DNA of 41,732 bases from a virus, in IMG/VR virus record IMGVR_UViG_3300020213_000048, positions 1-41,732 of that record. The stretch is one strand, 5' to 3'. The notes below the pieces were generated by a model that saw nothing but the letters and a program-made list of their open reading frames with translations, had not been told where the DNA came from and did no database searches. Below, piece after piece: positions 38,642-41,732 of the stretch. Within the stretch, counting starts at the first letter, position 1, and the number at the start of each line of letters is the position of its first letter. A program made the position numbers and the translations under genes.

Positions 38642-39912
38642 GCAGGTACCGGGAGGGCTTTAAGAGCATCCAGTAGCGCAGCCAACTCCGCCGACCACGC
38701 CGCCGACTCAGCAGCCGACCTAGCTGTCTGAGCAGCCGACTCAGCTGTCCAAGGAGCCGACCACGCCGCCGACCGAGCAGACCGAGCAGCCGACCCAGCT
38801 GCCCAAGCAGCCGACCGAGCCGACCGAGCAGCCGACTCCGCCGAATTTCGGCGATCTTCGTCGCCATCGCGAAGTGCCGCGATGACTTCCTCGATTGCCT
38901 CGGATACCTGGTCCGCGATGTTCTCCGGCCAGTTTGGTTTCAGCTCCAGTGTGCGCTCAAGGCGTTTGATCGACAGCTCGTCAGCCAGCTTTGAGAAATC
39001 AGCACCAACAGGGATCGCTTCTGCGAACCTGCGCGGCCAAGTCGTGGCCTCTTTCTCGGGTAGGCTCTCAAAGATTCGGTCCTCAAGGTAAGCCAGCCAA
39101 GCCGGTAGGCCCAGGCGCTCGGGGTAGAGCGCATGCATGTTGGAATTGATGACTTCCTTGGTGTCCCAGTCGTGCAGCGAACAGCCGACTGCGCACCCTC
39201 GAAAATGACCGTTCAACTCACCATAGGTGCCCTTGATGATCGCGTCTCTGCGTTCGTGTTCCCCGATCCGTTCGAGCAGCTTGTCCTTGATGGCTGGGTC
39301 GTCTTTGAACGCTAGGAGCGTCACGGGGTCCTTTCTAGTAGTTGGTCTGCTCGGGGTTGGGGCTTCAACTCCAGATTCTTGGACAGGTTTGGATGGATCT
39401 GGAGTTGAGTCCGAGCGTCCTTCTCTCTCCAGCTTTTCTAGATAGGCGTCTGCCGATTCGTGCAGACGCTTGACTGCGGGATCGCGCCGCGCTTCCTCGA
39501 ACTCGGCAGCGTCGATCTCGCAGAACACTTCTTCGTCTGGTTCTTGCTCGCTCTGCCTCTCTCCCGGCCCAGCTTCCTTCCTGATGGAGTCTGCGAGGTC
39601 GTGAAGTTCGTCGTAGGCGTCTTTTGCCCCCAGCAGTTGTTCTAGGAGGGACTCGACTTTGGTTACTCGAACCCGTCCGTTCAGTCTTTCCGCTTCGACT
39701 TGATACCGCTCAATTGTGATCGTTTCCACGAACCGCTGTAGCTTGTCCCGTTCCCGCTCGGCTTTCTTAGCTTGGGTGTTGGCTGCGCGGCACTGCTCAT
39801 TTGCCTTCCCGAGTTCAACCTGAAAGTAGTGTGCGTTGTCTCTCCAGTATTGCCAACGTTCGGGGTCTGGCCCCTCCCCCTTGAACGCTCGGAACATGGA
39901 AGCGAGGTTCAT
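38638..39912 (-). CDS. Large phage protein with coiled coil and SA-repeat tail
   Basis: 424 aa. Residues about 25-120 form a coiled coil (AKKAERERDKLQRFVETITI), followed by an acidic, P/S/T-rich linker. A conserved-looking domain (about 195-310) contains GHFRGCAVGCSLHDW and LPAWLAYLEDRIFESLPEKE, then WPRRFAEAIPVGAD. I recall this domain from other phage proteins without known function. The last 70 residues are S/A-rich repeats (SAARSARSAAWAAGSA-type, 38641-38840) predicted to form helices. ATGA overlap with the mini-gene upstream. Confidence 0.7.
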   Translation of the reverse strand: MNLASMFRAFKGEGPDPERWQYWRDNAHYFQVELGKANEQCRAANTQAKKAERERDKLQRFVETITIERYQVEAERLNGRVRVTKVESLLEQLLGAKDAYDELHDLADSIRKEAGPGERQSEQEPDEEVFCEIDAAEFEEARRDPAVKRLHESADAYLEKLEREGRSDSTPDPSKPVQESGVEAPTPSRPTTRKDPVTLLAFKDDPAIKDKLLERIGEHERRDAIIKGTYGELNGHFRGCAVGCSLHDWDTKEVINSNMHALYPERLGLPAWLAYLEDRIFESLPEKEATTWPRRFAEAIPVGADFSKLADELSIKRLERTLELKPNWPENIADQVSEAIEEVIAALRDGDEDRRNSAESAARSARSAAWAAGSAARSARSAAWSAPWTAESAAQTARSAAESAAWSAELAALLDALKALPVPA

Positions 39913-40022
39913 AGCTCCTTACGCTTTCCACAAAAGTCGCAAAAGCGGTAGGCCCCGGCAAAGCCAGTCCAGTAGTGCAAGCCGAGTTTGCAGGGTAGCC
40001 GTGACAAAAAGTGTCTAAACAT
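39909..40022 (-). CDS. 37-residue zinc-finger-like peptide
   Basis: ATG 40022 overlaps the upstream stop (TGATG), and the stop overlaps the next ATG (ATGA). A Cys-x6-His pair in PCKLGLHYW, then FCDFCGKRK, fits a single small zinc site. Both overlaps argue that it is translated. Confidence 0.6.
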   Translation of the reverse strand: MFRHFLSRLPCKLGLHYWTGFAGAYRFCDFCGKRKEL

Positions 40023-40177
40023 CACTCCCCACCTTCTGACCAACCACACCAGGCACAAGTTCCAGTAGCCGCAGCGATCATGTAGTTCTCTTTTCCGTGC
40101 TCGGGTTCACACTTAAAACACCGCACGAGATAGAGCTTTCCTTCCTTGCGGAAGTTGGGTGGTCGGTCTTGGTTCAT
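40022..40177 (-). CDS. 51-residue zinc-ribbon protein
   Basis: ATG 40177 with GAGAAGGA just upstream. CFKCEPEH and CAWCGW give two C-x2-C pairs 21 residues apart, a typical zinc ribbon. Lies 15 bases after the RNA ligase gene and overlaps the next mini-gene. May bind nucleic acid; unknown partner. Confidence 0.65.
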   Translation of the reverse strand: MNQDRPPNFRKEGKLYLVRCFKCEPEHGKENYMIAAATGTCAWCGWSEGGE

Positions 40178-40192
40178 TCCTTCTCCATCCAT

Positions 40193-40852
40193 CTAGCTAT
40201 TCACCCTCTCCTGTCTCTTGCGCGGGGGCTTGATCCTGAAGTCGTCTTGCTTGAGTTTCACCACAATGCGCTTTCCCCGGCGGTCAAAGAGGGGTTCGAT
40301 GGGACGCGCCACGATGCCCTCGGCCACGCGTTCCGCTTGCGCATGAGGACTCTTGAAGCCGTCCCGAACCTGGGCGACAATCTCCTTGAGCGTCCACTGC
40401 CCGAGAATCGGCACGCGGGGGATTTCCAACTTCTCGGCAATCTCTGTGACCGCTTCATCTAGCAGCCACCACTCGCCCACCTTTACGTCAAAGAGGATGA
40501 AACCTTTATCCTCGCGGTAGTCGCCGCCGTTCTGTATCCCGGCTCCGTAGCCCTCTCCGTAGAGCGCGATCGGCACTGGCTCGTCGTCTAGACGCAGGGC
40601 ACGCATGTTGTCCTGCGTGAATGTCTCTTGAAGGTGGCGATAAAGGTCGCTGTGAATCTGGGCGTTGTCTGTACGTCCACCGAAGCGCACCTGATCGTCC
40701 TCGGCCAGCGCTACCCGGATGTTGGTGCCGTCGATCTTCTCCGTGACGGTCCAGGGGTCGATTGTTCCGTAAACCGGGTTGCGAAGTTGATCGGTGAGGT
40801 TGAAGTCCTCGTCCCGCAAGAACAGCGTTTCAATCTTGTGATACGGCTCCAT
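40193..40852 (-). CDS. RNA ligase (nucleotidyltransferase)
   Basis: 219 aa from ATG 40852 (TGATG overlap; a GTG one codon earlier is possible). Motif I EKIDGTN has Lys39 as the AMP-accepting residue. Motif III is ALYGEGYG (Glu100), IIIa FILFDV, motif IV AEGIV (Glu178) and motif V VVKLKQ (Lys199/201). These define the covalent nucleotidyltransferase superfamily, and the short length with no OB domain fits phage Rnl2-like RNA ligases. It would seal RNA nicks, for example tRNAs or other RNAs cut by host defences. DNA ligase is less likely given the length and motif spacing. Confidence 0.8.
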   Translation of the reverse strand: MEPYHKIETLFLRDEDFNLTDQLRNPVYGTIDPWTVTEKIDGTNIRVALAEDDQVRFGGRTDNAQIHSDLYRHLQETFTQDNMRALRLDDEPVPIALYGEGYGAGIQNGGDYREDKGFILFDVKVGEWWLLDEAVTEIAEKLEIPRVPILGQWTLKEIVAQVRDGFKSPHAQAERVAEGIVARPIEPLFDRRGKRIVVKLKQDDFRIKPPRKRQERVNS

Positions 40853-41094
40853 CACTCTCCTGTCTGTGTAGGTGGGAGGGACTCAAGGTTCTTTGCCTCT
40901 TTCCACTCAGCGAACTCCCGCTCTACGGCTTCAAGTTCGGTTACGGCGCGTACCTTCACCGCGTCTTGCTCGGTTAGGAACCCATCGCACTGCGAGTTCG
41001 GGCAAGGCATTGAGTGAAGCATCCCGGTCGCTATGCCGTCCGTCGCGTAGTCGTTGCACTTCGAGCAAACCCAAATCACCCACTGCTCGCTCAT
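40852..41094 (-). CDS. Small zinc-ribbon protein
   Basis: 80 aa, ATG 41094 one base after the pentapeptide gene's stop. WVCSKCND and MPCPNSQCDG supply two cysteine pairs for a zinc ribbon; the rest is a charged helix (AVTELEAVEREFAEWKEAKN). Lies between the pentapeptide and RNA ligase genes in the leftward operon. Confidence 0.6.
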   Translation of the reverse strand: MSEQWVIWVCSKCNDYATDGIATGMLHSMPCPNSQCDGFLTEQDAVKVRAVTELEAVEREFAEWKEAKNLESLPPTQTGE

Positions 41095-41732
41095 TCAGGC
41101 TCCCTCAGGTGCTGGGACCAGGATGTCTCCTGTGTCGCGCCCGTCTGAGTCGATTCCGTAATCCTCGGGCTTCAGTTCTTTGACCACCTTGCACTTGTGA
41201 ACCCGGAACTTTCCATCGGTTGCGTACGGAATACAGGCAATGTCTTCCTTGGTGAACTCGCAGAGCAGGAGTCGAAAGCCGGGATAAAACGCAGCGAGAC
41301 ACCAGGGCAGAGTCGCGAGGCTGATTCCTGCTCCGCATTGGCTTGACTCGCCTGTGTTGGCCTTGGCTTCGTAGCTTTGGCCGACTTTGTATTGGATGCC
41401 GCCGTTAAACGGGCCGTAGCCGTCTTTGGTGACGATTTTGTAGGCCCTGATCATTCCCGGTTGGTCTAAGAGGATTCGTAGGTCGTCCACGCGGTTGAAG
41501 TTGACGTTCTCGGCGTAGCGGAAGTCGGCGGAGCTGAGGTTGGCGTAGCGGAAGTCGGCGGAGCTGAGGTCGGCGGAGCTGAGGTCGGCGGAGCGGAGGT
41601 TGGCGTAGCGGAGGTCGGCGGAGCGGAGGTCGGCGGAGCGGAGGTCGGCGGAGCTGAGGTTGGCGTAGCGGAGGTCGGCGTAGCGGAGGTCGGCGCAGCT
41701 GAGGTCGGCGGAGCGGAGGTCGGCGTAGCGGA
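41095..41732 (-). CDS. Pentapeptide-repeat protein, C-terminal part with globular domain
   Basis: Continuation of the gene at 1-399: about 15 pentapeptide units (41505-41732) run into YAENVNFNRVDDLRILLDQP and then a globular C-terminal domain of about 130 aa. Its features (IRAYKIVTKDGYGPFNGG, CGAGISLATLPWCLA, LLLCEFTKEDIACIP, FRVHKCKVV) match a domain often found at the end of phage pentapeptide proteins, which I recall as DUF7666; function unknown. The stop TGA is followed by the next gene's ATG. With the other part the protein would be at least about 347 residues. Confidence 0.88.
   Translation of the reverse strand, partial: RYADLRSADLSCADLRYADLRYANLSSADLRSADLRSADLRYANLRSADLSSADLSSADFRYANLSSADFRYAENVNFNRVDDLRILLDQPGMIRAYKIVTKDGYGPFNGGIQYKVGQSYEAKANTGESSQCGAGISLATLPWCLAAFYPGFRLLLCEFTKEDIACIPYATDGKFRVHKCKVVKELKPEDYGIDSDGRDTGDILVPAPEGA

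Overview
This window reads as an almost complete genome of a temperate, short-tailed (podovirus-type) bacteriophage. It has a circular map that was opened inside a repetitive gene. By eye it is moderately GC-rich, with dense gene packing, ATGA/GTGA start-stop overlaps, many GTG/TTG starts and at least one probable leaderless gene. The host was probably an actinobacterium: one endolysin has an Rpf/transglycosylase-like core, the other is an M15-like peptidase of a kind I associate with actinobacteria and their phages, and leaderless starts fit. The host is an inference, not a reading. No DNA polymerase, helicase, tape-measure protein, tail sheath, tRNA or CRISPR array was seen.

Layout. (1) Leftward early/lysogeny block: a strong minus-strand promoter at 4186-4214 faces left. 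Its genes run from 4124 down to base 1 and continue across the window ends from 41732 down to 36624. In order they encode a tiny membrane peptide, zinc-finger proteins, two OB-fold/SSB-like proteins, a winged-helix protein, a RecB-like nuclease, small unknowns, a Holliday-junction-resolvase-like nuclease, the pentapeptide-repeat protein (split by the ends), zinc-ribbon proteins, an RNA ligase, a large SA-repeat protein, two paralogous excisionase-like proteins and a tyrosine integrase. (2) Control region and rightward genes, 4215-5840: palindromes, an RNase-H-like gene, an unknown gene, then a small helix-turn-helix ORF beside three operator-like repeats. (3) Accessory cassette, 5840-7860: GC-richer, mostly leftward, with its own promoter at 7826-7854. 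(4) Packaging interval, 7947-11438: small terminase, an unusual satellite-like non-coding stretch, a ribbon-helix-helix gene, more tandem repeats and the large terminase. (5) Rightward virion block, 11497-34096: appendage-like proteins, P22-type portal, scaffold, coat protein, connector, nozzle, fibres, ejection proteins and a two-domain virion lysin. A decayed HNH insertion and an opposite-strand secreted metalloprotease interrupt it. (6) Lysis block, 34096-36333: several membrane proteins and two cell-wall enzymes, ending at a strong terminator (36350-36376). (7) Putative attP region, 36380-36623, with direct repeats beside the integrase.

How the parts fit. The leftward operon would supply recombination and single-strand-binding functions plus integration and excision. 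DNA synthesis would depend on the host. The rightward block builds a P22-like particle with internal proteins and lyses the cell. The most unusual features are the satellite-like sequence between the terminase genes, repeated in-frame tandem duplications in unrelated genes, the 5'-end duplication around the HNH remnant, the non-canonical start of the large terminase, and the candidate immunity switch near 5600-5840.
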